A stretch of DNA of 64,000 bases. Origin: Microbacterium terricola. Its GTDB lineage: Bacteria > Actinomycetota > Actinomycetes > Actinomycetales > Microbacteriaceae. The stretch is from contig NZ_AP027141.1 of NCBI RefSeq assembly GCF_027943945.1, positions 434,001-498,000 of the forward strand, in the 5' to 3' direction. The position numbers and the translations under genes were made by a program. Positions within the stretch are counted from its first letter, which is position 1, and each line of letters begins with the position of its first letter. This document shows positions 8,187 to 16,027 of the stretch, in pieces. The notes beneath the pieces are model-generated. The model was not told where the DNA came from. It was given only the letters and a program-made list of their open reading frames with translations, and did not search any database.

Positions 8187-9683
8187 TCACCGGCCGCCCG
8201 GCGCGGAGCCGGCGGTCTCGCGCTGCTGCTGGCCCTGCTGTTCGCGCTCCTGCTCGCGCTCCTGCTCCTTGCGCCAGGCGCGGCGGGTGAGCGGCTGCCG
8301 GTCGGAGTAGTACCGGCCGTTGTACTGATAGCCGTAGTACGCGGCGCCCGCGCCGCGCTTGGGCACCTTGTTCAGGACGACGCCGAGCACCCGGCCGTTG
8401 GCCTTGGCGATGTTGTCCAGTGCCTTCTGCAGCATCTCGTAGGTGGTGCGTCCGGCCGAGACCACCAGCAGCACGCCGTCTGCCGACGTGGAGAGCACCG
8501 CAGCATCCGTCACGGGGATCGTGGGCGGCGAATCGATGATCACGGTCGCGCCGGCGCCGAAGGTGCGCAGCAGCTCGCGCATGCGCTGCGAGCCGAGCAC
8601 CTCGCTCGGGTTCGGCGGGATGCGGCCCGCGCTGAGCACGGACAGGTTGCCGGTGGCGCCGACGGGCTGCAGCACGTCGGCCAGCTTGGCGCGGCCGGCG
8701 AGCACGTCCGTGAGTCCGGCGCCCTCGGGGAGGCCGAACAGGCTCGAGACGACGGGGCGGCGCAGGTCGGCGTCGACCAGCACGACGCGCTGGCCGGCGG
8801 CCGCGAGGCTGAGGGCCAGGTTCGCCGACGTCGTCGACTTGCCGTCGCCGGGGAGCGGGCTGGAGACGACGATGATGCGCGGCGGGTTGTCGACGTCCAT
8901 GAACTGCAGGTTGGTGCGCAGCTCGCGGAGGGCCTCGGTGCCCGCGGAGGAGTTCTGGTTCTGCGCGGGACCGTCGAAGGTGAGCAGCCGGCGCTCCTGG
9001 CTGAGCTCCTTCTCCAGGGGCAGGCTGCCGACGACGGCCGTGCCGGTCTCGCGCTCGATGTCGCGCGGGTTGCGCACGCGGCGGTCGAGCACGTGGCGGA
9101 TGACGGCGTAGCCGATGCCGAGGGCGAGGCCGATGAGCGCGCCGAGCGCGATGTCGAGGCGGGTGTTCGGCGAGGAGGGGCTCGACGGCAGACGTGCGGA
9201 GTCGCCGGGGATGAGCGTGATCGCCGCGGAGCCGGCCGAGCCGTCGCCCTCGATCTGGTCGATCTCCGCGAGCATGCCGCGGGTCCACGACTCGGCGAGG
9301 TCACGGGCCTCCTCCGGGCTGCCGGCGGACGCCTTCACCTGGATGATGACGGTGTCGAGCGGGTTGCTGACGTCGACGCGGGTGACCAGCGCCTCCGGCG
9401 TCGTGTCCAGGCCGAGGTCGTCGATCGCGTACTCCGCGACCGAGCGCCACGAGCCGATGTCGACGTACGACGTCACCTTCGCGCGTGCCAGCTGGTCGCC
9501 GACGAGGGACGAGCCGGTGTCGGTGCCCGCCGTCGTGCTGGCGACGTAGCCGCTGGCCGACGCCGTGTAGACCCGCGGCTGCAGCGAGCTCCAGCCGTAG
9601 GCGATCGCCGCGCCCAGCACGGTGAGCAGCACGATGCCCAGCCAGTGCGCGCGCAGAATGCGCAGGTAGTCCCGCAGTTCCAC
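8187..9683 (-). CDS. Wzz/Wzc-type polysaccharide co-polymerase and tyrosine autokinase
   Basis: This 498-residue protein controls polysaccharide chain length or export and autophosphorylates on tyrosines. An N-terminal Wzz domain is bounded by membrane helices at about 15-33 and 178-196. The bacterial tyrosine kinase domain carries Walker A (SSPLPGDGKST, 274-284), Walker A' (VDADLRRP, 303-310) and Walker B (VIIDSPP, 381-387). The C-terminus has a tyrosine cluster (YYGYQYNGRYY) and then a Glu/Gln/Arg-rich tail (QEREQEREQQGQQQ). The GTG start has GAGG ten bases before it. It is divergent from the HprK-like gene at 9723, and only 39 bases separate the starts. No cognate phosphatase gene is adjacent; the Wzb-like one is at 43601-44212 beside a second Wzc. 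Confidence 0.9.
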   Translation of the reverse strand: MELRDYLRILRAHWLGIVLLTVLGAAIAYGWSSLQPRVYTASASGYVASTTAGTDTGSSLVGDQLARAKVTSYVDIGSWRSVAEYAIDDLGLDTTPEALVTRVDVSNPLDTVIIQVKASAGSPEEARDLAESWTRGMLAEIDQIEGDGSAGSAAITLIPGDSARLPSSPSSPNTRLDIALGALIGLALGIGYAVIRHVLDRRVRNPRDIERETGTAVVGSLPLEKELSQERRLLTFDGPAQNQNSSAGTEALRELRTNLQFMDVDNPPRIIVVSSPLPGDGKSTTSANLALSLAAAGQRVVLVDADLRRPVVSSLFGLPEGAGLTDVLAGRAKLADVLQPVGATGNLSVLSAGRIPPNPSEVLGSQRMRELLRTFGAGATVIIDSPPTIPVTDAAVLSTSADGVLLVVSAGRTTYEMLQKALDNIAKANGRVLGVVLNKVPKRGAGAAYYGYQYNGRYYSDRQPLTRRAWRKEQEREQEREQQGQQQRETAGSAPGGR

Positions 9684-9722
9684 GGCAAACCTCTCCCCAA
9701 GTACCCCCGTACACTACCGCCT

Positions 9723-11087
9723 GTGTCCTTGAGTCTTGCTGTGGCCGCGCTGGGCGCCACGGTGCGGATCGACATCGGCGCGCTCGCCGAGCCGCAGCGG
9801 GCTCTCGTGGCGGCCGCATGGGCTGATGCGGCGGTCGCCGACGAGGGCTCGGAGGATGCTGTCGTCACCCCGCTTCCGGATGTGTCCGAGGCGCGGATGC
9901 TGGAGGACCTCTCGCAGCGGGTGACGCTCGCGGCGATCGAGGCGCGCCGCGGCGAGCTGTGGATGCTGCACGCCGCCGGCCTGGCGCGAGACGACGGCAC
10001 AGTGGTGGCGCTGGTGGGGCCGTCCGGTCGGGGCAAGACCACCGCGGCGCGGATGCTCGGCCGCAGCTTCGGGTACGTGTCGGACGAGACAGTGGCGGTG
10101 GACGCCGACGGGCGGGTGTGGCCCTATCGCAAGCCGCTGTCGGTCATCGAGCGTGCGGGGGAGCCGAAGGTGCAGCGAGCGCCGTCGGAGGCCGGGATGC
10201 GCGCGCTGCCGGCGGGAGAGCTGCGCCTCGCGGCGATCGTGCTGCTGGACCGCCGGGACGACGCCGAGGGCGAGCCGCTCATCGAGGAGGTCGACCTCGG
10301 CGACGCGCTCGCTGAGCTCGTCGAGCAGTCGAGCTACCTCGCGGACATGGCGACGCCGCTGCGGACGATGGCGGGAGTGGTCGCCGCGGTCGGGGGCGTC
10401 CGGCGCGTGTCGTATCGCGAGGCGGAGGGGCTCGTCGCGGTTGTGGGGAGTGCGGGTGGTTTCGATACGGGCGCTGCGCGGGTTCCCGCTAGTGGTTTCG
10501 ATACGGCCGCTTCGCGGCCTACTCAACCAGCGGGGGTGGGGGTGGGCTACTACCGCGGCCGCGTGCGGGACTGGGTGGAGCTCGACGACCCCGACCGCAT
10601 CGCGGTGCTGCAGGTCGACGAGGACGGCGACGGGACGGTGCGGGTGCTCGCCGGGGTCGCCCCGGAGCTGTGGCGCGCTGCGACGGGTGCCTCCCTCGAC
10701 GAGCTCGTGGCGGCGGCTGTCGATGCCTACGGGACTCCTGAGGATAAGGACGCCGCCGCGGCGGTGTCCGCCGCCGTCGACGAGCTGGTGACAGCATCCG
10801 TCCTCGAATTCCGGGAGGCACGCTGGCGCATCCGGGAGGACGTCGCGTGGACCGGGGAAGAGGACCGGGTCGTGGCGCTCGCGCTCACGCGGCCGGACGC
10901 GCAGCCGGCGGCGATGGAGGGCTCGGCCGCGGAGATCTGGCTCGCGCTCGCCGAGGGAGAGGCGGGCCTCGATGAGGTCGCCGTCCGGATCGCCGGGCGC
11001 GCGGAGATCAGCGTGGCAGGCATCGCGGGCGATGTCGCCGCGTTCCTGACCGCGCTCGCCGCGGCGGATCTGGTCGAGGCGCGGTGA
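9723..11087 (+). CDS. HprK-like P-loop protein with PqqD-like C-terminal domain
   Basis: The 454-residue product has a P-loop domain resembling HPr kinase / phosphoenolpyruvate carboxykinase-type folds: LHAAGLA at 82-88, GPSGRGKTT at 99-107, then SDETV. The C-terminal 80 or so residues (AAEIWLALAEGEAG, then AAFLTALAAADLVEA) look like the small PqqD-type binding fold. HprK-related proteins of this kind occur in exopolysaccharide loci together with uncharacterised nucleotidyltransferases, one of which is at 16028. The substrate is unknown. The GTG start is leaderless (TACACT at 9710-9715, seven bases upstream). Residues about 246-270 are encoded by an interspersed repeat inserted in frame between the two domains, so the insert probably forms a disordered loop. 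Confidence 0.8.
   Translation: MSLSLAVAALGATVRIDIGALAEPQRALVAAAWADAAVADEGSEDAVVTPLPDVSEARMLEDLSQRVTLAAIEARRGELWMLHAAGLARDDGTVVALVGPSGRGKTTAARMLGRSFGYVSDETVAVDADGRVWPYRKPLSVIERAGEPKVQRAPSEAGMRALPAGELRLAAIVLLDRRDDAEGEPLIEEVDLGDALAELVEQSSYLADMATPLRTMAGVVAAVGGVRRVSYREAEGLVAVVGSAGGFDTGAARVPASGFDTAASRPTQPAGVGVGYYRGRVRDWVELDDPDRIAVLQVDEDGDGTVRVLAGVAPELWRAATGASLDELVAAAVDAYGTPEDKDAAAAVSAAVDELVTASVLEFREARWRIREDVAWTGEEDRVVALALTRPDAQPAAMEGSAAEIWLALAEGEAGLDEVAVRIAGRAEISVAGIAGDVAAFLTALAAADLVEAR
10458..10533 (+). repeat. Two copies of a GTTTCGATACGG interspersed repeat inside a gene
   Basis: Two adjacent copies start at 10458 and 10493 with GGTTTCGATACGG. The second contains a hairpin (GGCCGCTTCGCGGCC) and ends CTACTCAACCAGCG. 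Both are read through in frame (encoding GGFDTGAARV and SGFDTAASRP) within the HprK-like gene. The start GTTTCG and the end CTCAAC are shared with the GTTTCGTCTCG family elsewhere in the window. Confidence 0.8.
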
Positions 11088-11100
11088 GCGGCGCTCTGCG

Positions 11101-12162
11101 CTAGTTGAAGGTCCTGCTGGCGCTGATGGACTTGCCGTCGGCGGGGAAGGGCTGGATCGGCGTGGCGACGAAGTTCACCGAGACCGGCTTGCCGCTCGCG
11201 GCCGAGCTCAGGCGGACGTGGAAGTTGACCGAACCGGTGTCGGTCACGCGGTCGGCGACCTGGGCGACGCCGTTGGCATTGGTCGCCTGGAGCGGCCGCG
11301 GAGTGGTCTTGTCGGACTTGACGAACGCGAACGTGAGGATGATGTTCGAGCCCTCGGTGCGGCGCGACACGTACCTCCAGTCCGTGTTCTGCGTGACGCC
11401 CGTCGGATCCGTGTCGACGATGTACGCGGCCGGGAGGATGACCTCCGTCGTGAACGTCACCGGCATCTGGGTGACGGGCCAGAGGTTGCTGTACTGGGTG
11501 CCGACCTGCATCTGGAGAGCCAGGTACGTGTTCTGCCGGCTGGATCCGCCGAGCGTCCCCGTGTTGAACGACCAGAACGAGACGCCCGAGGCTGTGGCCG
11601 GAGTCACGGCGCGCGTGCTGACGCTCACGGGCGTCGCCTTCGACGCGTTCGCGGTGTACGCGACCTCGACGATGGGCTGGCTCACGATCGACGAGCCGAC
11701 GGCGAGCTGGTAGCCCAGCACGTTCGAGGTCGCGCCCTTCCCGATGCTCGGCGCGTAGAGGAATGTGTAGGTGACGGTGTCGGTGCCCACCGACTTGGAC
11801 ACGTAGGTCCAGCCGGCGCCGGTGAGCGAGGTCGGGTCGGGGGGTGTGCTGCCGATCTGCGACTTCCGGAACACGGCGGTGAGGGTGACGCCGCTCAGCG
11901 CCCCGGTCGCCGTGGGCGACGTCCGCACCGCTGCGGTCGAGGAGACGCCGTTCGGAAGGCCGTTGCTGCCGAAGGTCCAGGCCAGGCTGCTGGAAGCGAA
12001 CTCCCACGGGATGCTCTGCGAGGCGGCGGCCGCGGGCGCGGCAGTGGCCAGCACCAGAACGGGTGCCGCCCAGACGCCGGCCTGCAGAATCTGGCGTCGA
12101 CTCAGCGCCGGTCGGCGTTCGTCTGTCGGCGCGACGAATCGCTCCACGCGTTGCTCGGGCAT
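11101..12162 (-). CDS. Tat-exported secreted protein of unknown function
   Basis: This protein of about 353 residues starts at MPEQRVERF, with GGGGA eight bases upstream. The signal sequence has a twin-arginine motif (LSRRQILQAG) and a hydrophobic core ending AAPAAAAS, so it is probably folded before export. The mature protein is Ser/Thr-rich and beta-rich and has three similar strands-and-turn modules that each include a phrase like TYVSKSVGTDTVTYTF or WRYVSRRTEGSNIILTF, suggesting repeated Ig-like domains. There is no cell-wall anchor or catalytic signature. Its upstream region (12163-12388) is unusually rich in signals: TGGGGA motifs, an 8-bp inverted repeat (AAGCGAGC), a shared 12-mer and a TTGCG direct repeat. 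It is convergent with the HprK-like gene, with 13 bases between the stops. Confidence 0.8.
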   Translation of the reverse strand: MPEQRVERFVAPTDERRPALSRRQILQAGVWAAPVLVLATAAPAAAASQSIPWEFASSSLAWTFGSNGLPNGVSSTAAVRTSPTATGALSGVTLTAVFRKSQIGSTPPDPTSLTGAGWTYVSKSVGTDTVTYTFLYAPSIGKGATSNVLGYQLAVGSSIVSQPIVEVAYTANASKATPVSVSTRAVTPATASGVSFWSFNTGTLGGSSRQNTYLALQMQVGTQYSNLWPVTQMPVTFTTEVILPAAYIVDTDPTGVTQNTDWRYVSRRTEGSNIILTFAFVKSDKTTPRPLQATNANGVAQVADRVTDTGSVNFHVRLSSAASGKPVSVNFVATPIQPFPADGKSISASRTFN

Positions 12163-12260
12163 CGCTGTTGTCCCCAATGGTCCCCAAAAGCGAGCCTGAT
12201 GCCCCCCGGCTCACCCCAATTGACGCGTGCTCCCCAGCTCGCTTTCATTCGCACCGCTGT
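12163..12260 (-). promoter_or_regulatory. G-rich leader with repeated TGGGGA motifs
   Basis: On the gene strand TGGGGA occurs at 12236-12231, 12186-12181 and 12176-12171, and AATTGGGG lies at about 12219-12212. AAGCGAGC and GCTCGCTT could pair across the leader. A similar order, TGGGGAG then CACGCG then ATTTGGGG or AATTGGGG, occurs upstream of the large surface protein at 23879. The last TGGGGA is placed to act as ribosome binding site. Confidence 0.4.
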
Positions 12261-12322
12261 CCCTGAGGTCTTCGGGTGACGCTCTCGGATAGGTCGAGCG
12301 GTGCTTACTGCGAGAGTAGGTG

Positions 12323-12373
12323 TGGTATATCGGTTGCTTGCGCGTCTTGCGGTGAACTTGCGCGTGAATCGCG
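12323..12373 (-). promoter_or_regulatory. TTGCG repeat array next to a shared 12-mer
   Basis: TTGCG at 12347 and 12358 and TCGCG at 12369 are spaced exactly 11 bp; a further TTGCG lies at 12338 (9 bp off). The adjoining TGGTATATCGGT (12323-12334) recurs at 4625. The array lies in the long spacer upstream of the Tat-exported protein gene and downstream of the GGDEF-like gene, so the former is the likely target. Confidence 0.5.
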
Positions 12374-12388
12374 CGAATCCTCAGTGAC

Positions 12389-13525
12389 TCACACGGTCAC
12401 GGAAGCGCGTTCCCAGCGGTCTCCGCCGGCACGCTGCGCGTCCGTATTGGCCTCTTCGGCGGCGGCCAGCAGGGCGTCGAGGTCGTAGCCGACGGCGTCG
12501 ACGTCCGCCCAGCCGATGCTCGCCGACAGCCGGACGGCGATCGGCTGATCGGGCTCGCCCTTCGCGACCTGCTCGAGCAGCTGCGAGAGCAACTGGCGCA
12601 CGGCGCCCTCCGGCCGGGGCAGCAGCGCGACGAAGCCGGTGTCGCCGCGGGCCTCGATGTCGGCGTCCGGTGGCAGCGCGGAGCGCACGTCGGCGCGGAA
12701 CTTCTCGGCGATGCGCAGGAACGCCGCGGTGCTCGACGCCTCGCGGAGGTCGACGGGGTCGTCGAGCCGGATGTCGAGCACGCACCACCACTCGTCGCCG
12801 GCCGTCTCGGCGCGCTGCAGTCGGTCGTTCGCCACCGCACGGAACGACGAGGCTTCGGTGTGGCGGATCGCGGTGTCGACCGCGCCCAGTCGTGTGAGGA
12901 GCAGGAGGGTGATCAGTGCCGCCACGAGGTAGACGATCGAGCCCATCAGGTTGAGGTCGCGCAGCAGCGTGAGGCCGTCGCGCGCCGCGAGCGTCCCGGT
13001 GTTGATGAGCTGGATGGCCCCGTCGATGATGCCGACGACGGCGAAGATGAGGAAGGCGGCCGAGCCGAGGGCGAGTGGCAGGGCCTCGTCGCGCAGGGTG
13101 GCGCCGAGGGCGACGAGCTCGGTGACGATCAGCGCTGCGAACACCGCACCGAGGGCGAACACCACGCGGAAGACGAAGGCGTAGTAGTCGGTGGTGGCCG
13201 TCGCGGCCAGAAGGGTGGCGCCTCCGATCGTGAAGGTCAGCGCCACGGGCCAGTACAGCCGCGAGGCGTTGCGGCGCGCGCGCAGGCCGACCCACACGAA
13301 GGCCGTGGAGCCCAGCTCGGTGCCGGCGCTCGCCGCGCGCAGCACGGCCGAGTCGGCGGCGTTCGCGGCCACCCAGGCGTACGACGAGATCATCGCGATC
13401 GCGAAGGCCAGCGACCAGATCGCGCTCGCGCGGCTCGGGCGCGGCAGGAACCCGAGCCCGATGATGACCGCGGTGCAGAGGGTCGTCAGGGCGACGAGCA
13501 CCACTCCGAGTCCTGAGTTGATCAT
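12389..13525 (-). CDS. Seven-helix membrane protein with degenerate GGDEF domain
   Basis: This 378-residue protein has about seven membrane helices in residues 1-215 and a cytoplasmic C-terminal domain of the GGDEF fold. At the signature position it reads ARGDTGFVALLP where active enzymes have GGDEF, and SASIGWA matches the usual SIGxA strand. With the GG(D/E)EF loop altered to GDTGF, diguanylate cyclase activity is doubtful; a nucleotide-sensing or protein-binding role is more likely. The ATG has AAGGGATC upstream and overlaps the histidine kinase stop (ATGA), so both are translated from one message. It completes a response regulator / kinase / GGDEF-like operon. Confidence 0.85.
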   Translation of the reverse strand: MINSGLGVVLVALTTLCTAVIIGLGFLPRPSRASAIWSLAFAIAMISSYAWVAANAADSAVLRAASAGTELGSTAFVWVGLRARRNASRLYWPVALTFTIGGATLLAATATTDYYAFVFRVVFALGAVFAALIVTELVALGATLRDEALPLALGSAAFLIFAVVGIIDGAIQLINTGTLAARDGLTLLRDLNLMGSIVYLVAALITLLLLTRLGAVDTAIRHTEASSFRAVANDRLQRAETAGDEWWCVLDIRLDDPVDLREASSTAAFLRIAEKFRADVRSALPPDADIEARGDTGFVALLPRPEGAVRQLLSQLLEQVAKGEPDQPIAVRLSASIGWADVDAVGYDLDALLAAAEEANTDAQRAGGDRWERASVTV

Positions 13526-15174
13526 GCGGAGATCCCTTCTGCGCGCGCCGCGAGGCGCAGGGTGGCGGTGGTGCCGCGGCCGAGCGTGCTGGTGATCTCG
13601 AGCGATCCGCCGTGCTGCGTGAGGATGTCGTGCGCGATGACCAGGCCGAGCCCGGTGCCGGGGATGCCGCTGTCCTGCGCCGTCTGGCTGCGGAAGTAGG
13701 GCTCGAACAGGTGCCCGAGGTCTTCGGCGGACATCCCGATGCCGCTGTCGGTGATGGCCAGCTCGACGTCGTCGCCGACGCGGCGACCGGTGACCTCGAC
13801 GTGTCCGCCGCGCGGGGTGTACTTCACCGCGTTGCCGACGAGGTTGTCGAGGACCTGCCGCAGCCGGAACGCGTCGCCCTCGACGAGGAGTCGCTCGTCG
13901 GCGTCGTCCGTGAGCGCCACCTGCGCCGCGTGGGCGGAGGGACGGAACGCGTCGACGGATGCTGCCGCCACCCGCCTCAGGTCGACGGTCCGGTGCGGGA
14001 CGGACGCGGGCTTGTCCGACTCGAGCGCCGTCGTGATGAGGCGCTGCATTCGCTGGCCGGCGTTCTCGATGACGGCGAGTTTGTCGAGCACATCGGCCGG
14101 CAGGTCTTCGCGGTCCAGGAGCAGGTCGACGTGCCCGACGATCGCGGTGAGCGGGTTGCGCATCTCGTGCGAGACGATGCTGGTCATCGTCTTCTTCTCG
14201 ACCTCGGCGTCGAGCGCGGCCGTGACGTCGCGGAGGGTCAGCAGCGTCGATTCGGACTCGCCGAGGGTCGCCGGCACGATGCGGGTCGACACGTCGAGCG
14301 CATGCCATGTGCCTCCGGTGTCGAACAGCCACACGCGCACGTTCTCGAACACCTCGCCCCTCGTGGCGCGGGCGATCGTGGTGTCGTGGGCCGGCAGTGC
14401 CGTGCCGCGGTGGGTGTTGTACTCGACGGCGCCGGTGGGGCGCGCGTAGCCGAGCCGGTCGATCGCGTAGAGACGGCGGTACGCCTCGTTGGCGCCCAGC
14501 AGTACGCCACGGCGGTCGACGCGTGCGAGCGCGGTGTCGACCGAGTTGAAGAGCACCGCCGCGCGGCGCTCCTGCAGTTCGGCGCGGGCGAGGGTGCGGC
14601 CAAGCTGCGAGTACTGCCTGCGCAGCAGGCCGCTGAAGGCCCTGGTGCGGCGCGAGCCGGTGTTGATGGTGACGCCGAGGAATCCCAGCGACAGCAGGAC
14701 GACCATGATCCGCAGCGTGTAGGTCGGCGAGAGCCCGGCGAGGAGCGCGTCGATCACGAGCACAACGCCGACGCCGCCGAGCCCGCCGAGCAGCCAGGGC
14801 AGCGAGTAGTACGTGGCCAGCCAGGCGATCGGGAAGACCCAGAGCAGCGCCATCCGCCCCTCGTTTCCCGAGGCCATCAGGCCGATGGCGAGGATGTCGA
14901 GGGCGGGCACGATGACGACGATGCGGCTGTCGAACAGGTGCCACGGAACGGCGAGGGTCGCGCAGGAGATGAGGACGAGGAGGATCGCGCCGACGATGAA
15001 CTGCGGGCGTGTGAAGTACTCAGGCGTGAGCAGGGTGACCGTGACGAGGATCGTGATGACGCTGACCGCGAGGATCAGCTGCCACTGCCAGATCGAGCGG
15101 GTGCGGGCGTCGCCGGCGCGGCGCATCGGCTGGTCGGCCCGAGGTGACGCCTCTGTCACCCGTTCGACCGCCAT
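13522..15174 (-). CDS. PAS-containing membrane histidine kinase
   Basis: This 550-residue sensor has six or so membrane helices in residues 30-170, a PAS domain at about 205-320 (NSVDTALARVDRRGVLLGAN, then LLTLRDVT), and a kinase core. H336 lies in VSHEMRNPLTAIVG, the N box is DNLVGNAVKY, G1 is ITDSGIGM and G2 is GTGLGLVIAHD, so it should be active. It probably phosphorylates the response regulator encoded 13 bases upstream. The start ATG has no clear ribosome binding site; TAAGCT lies six bases upstream, which could allow a separate leaderless message inside the operon. Few residues lie outside the membrane in the sensor part, so the signal may come from within the membrane or the cytoplasm. 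Confidence 0.9.
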   Translation of the reverse strand: MAVERVTEASPRADQPMRRAGDARTRSIWQWQLILAVSVITILVTVTLLTPEYFTRPQFIVGAILLVLISCATLAVPWHLFDSRIVVIVPALDILAIGLMASGNEGRMALLWVFPIAWLATYYSLPWLLGGLGGVGVVLVIDALLAGLSPTYTLRIMVVLLSLGFLGVTINTGSRRTRAFSGLLRRQYSQLGRTLARAELQERRAAVLFNSVDTALARVDRRGVLLGANEAYRRLYAIDRLGYARPTGAVEYNTHRGTALPAHDTTIARATRGEVFENVRVWLFDTGGTWHALDVSTRIVPATLGESESTLLTLRDVTAALDAEVEKKTMTSIVSHEMRNPLTAIVGHVDLLLDREDLPADVLDKLAVIENAGQRMQRLITTALESDKPASVPHRTVDLRRVAAASVDAFRPSAHAAQVALTDDADERLLVEGDAFRLRQVLDNLVGNAVKYTPRGGHVEVTGRRVGDDVELAITDSGIGMSAEDLGHLFEPYFRSQTAQDSGIPGTGLGLVIAHDILTQHGGSLEITSTLGRGTTATLRLAARAEGISA

Positions 15175-15187
15175 GCCGCAAGCTTAG

Positions 15188-15982
15188 CTACGACTCCGCG
15201 AGGGCGATTCCGGCCGCGATGGTGCGGTAGCCGACGCCGCGCACCGTCTCGATGAACCGCGGGCTGGCCGCGCTCTCGCCGAGCTTGCGGCGCAGGTTGG
15301 TCATGTGGGCCTCGATGGCGCGCTCGTCGGCCTCGCTCACGCGGGCCGGGTCGAGGTAGGTCTCGTCGTGCAGCGTGAGCACGAGGTCGGCCTTGCTGCG
15401 CACGCGGCGACCCGACTCGAGGATGGTCGCGAGCAGGTCGAACTCGGTGCGCGTCAGCGCGACCTCACTGTCGTCGACTGTGACCGCACGGGTCTCGCGG
15501 TCGAGGGTGAGACCGGCCAGGCGGACGGCGGTGTCGACATCGGATGCTGCGGGCTGCGGCGCGGGGGCCGGTGCGGGCTCGGTAGGCACCGGGACCGGGA
15601 AGCGGGGCCGGCGCAGCATCGCGAGCAGACGGGCGCGCAGTTCGCGAGCGCGGAAGGGCTTGACCACGACGTCGTCGGCGCCGACGCCGAAGCCGAGGAC
15701 CGCGTCGGCCTCTTCGTTCAGCGCGGTGATGATGACGATGTACGCATCGCTCGTCTCGCGGATGCGCCGGGTGGCCTCGTATCCGTCGATGCCCGGCATG
15801 TTGACGTCGATCGTCGTGAGCACGGGCTGGTGCTCGTTGACGGCTGCGACGCCGTCGAGGCCGTTGTCGGCCGCGACGACGGTGAAGCCGGCGCTGGTGA
15901 GGATCTCGACGAGCAGGTGCCGCACGTCTGGATCGTCATCGATGACGACCGCGGTGCGTGCTGCGGCTGTGTCCTGCGACAT
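15188..15982 (-). CDS. OmpR/PhoB-family response regulator, partner of the PAS kinase
   Basis: This 264-residue regulator has a receiver domain with D16/D17-type acidic residues, phospho-acceptor D59 (TTIDVNMPG) and K108 (VVKPF). A short Pro/Ala linker leads to a winged-helix domain containing EADERAIEAHMTNLRRKLG, nearly the same as in the regulator at 3650-4603. The start ATG has AAAGGG seven bases upstream. It is the first gene of an operon with the kinase and the GGDEF-like protein. A TTGCG direct repeat with 11-bp spacing lies about 113 bases upstream on its own strand, inside the 3' end of the preceding gene, suggesting autoregulation. Confidence 0.92.
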   Translation of the reverse strand: MSQDTAAARTAVVIDDDPDVRHLLVEILTSAGFTVVAADNGLDGVAAVNEHQPVLTTIDVNMPGIDGYEATRRIRETSDAYIVIITALNEEADAVLGFGVGADDVVVKPFRARELRARLLAMLRRPRFPVPVPTEPAPAPAPQPAASDVDTAVRLAGLTLDRETRAVTVDDSEVALTRTEFDLLATILESGRRVRSKADLVLTLHDETYLDPARVSEADERAIEAHMTNLRRKLGESAASPRFIETVRGVGYRTIAAGIALAES

Positions 15983-16027
15983 GGGAAACCCTTTGTGAGA
16001 GGTGAGGGCCCGCCCCAAGCCGGCCCG

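Noticed and set aside
8043..9722. Long plus-strand frame opposite the first Wzc gene that runs into the HprK-like gene
   Set aside because: It is an Arg/Gly-rich antisense frame typical of high-GC DNA. The minus-strand Wzc gene has clear motifs and a ribosome binding site, and the true plus-strand start is the leaderless GTG at 9723.
15175..15186. Leaderless promoter (TAAGCT) for the histidine kinase gene
   Set aside because: It overlaps the end of the upstream regulator gene by position and operon context; it is noted in the gene entry but not called separately.
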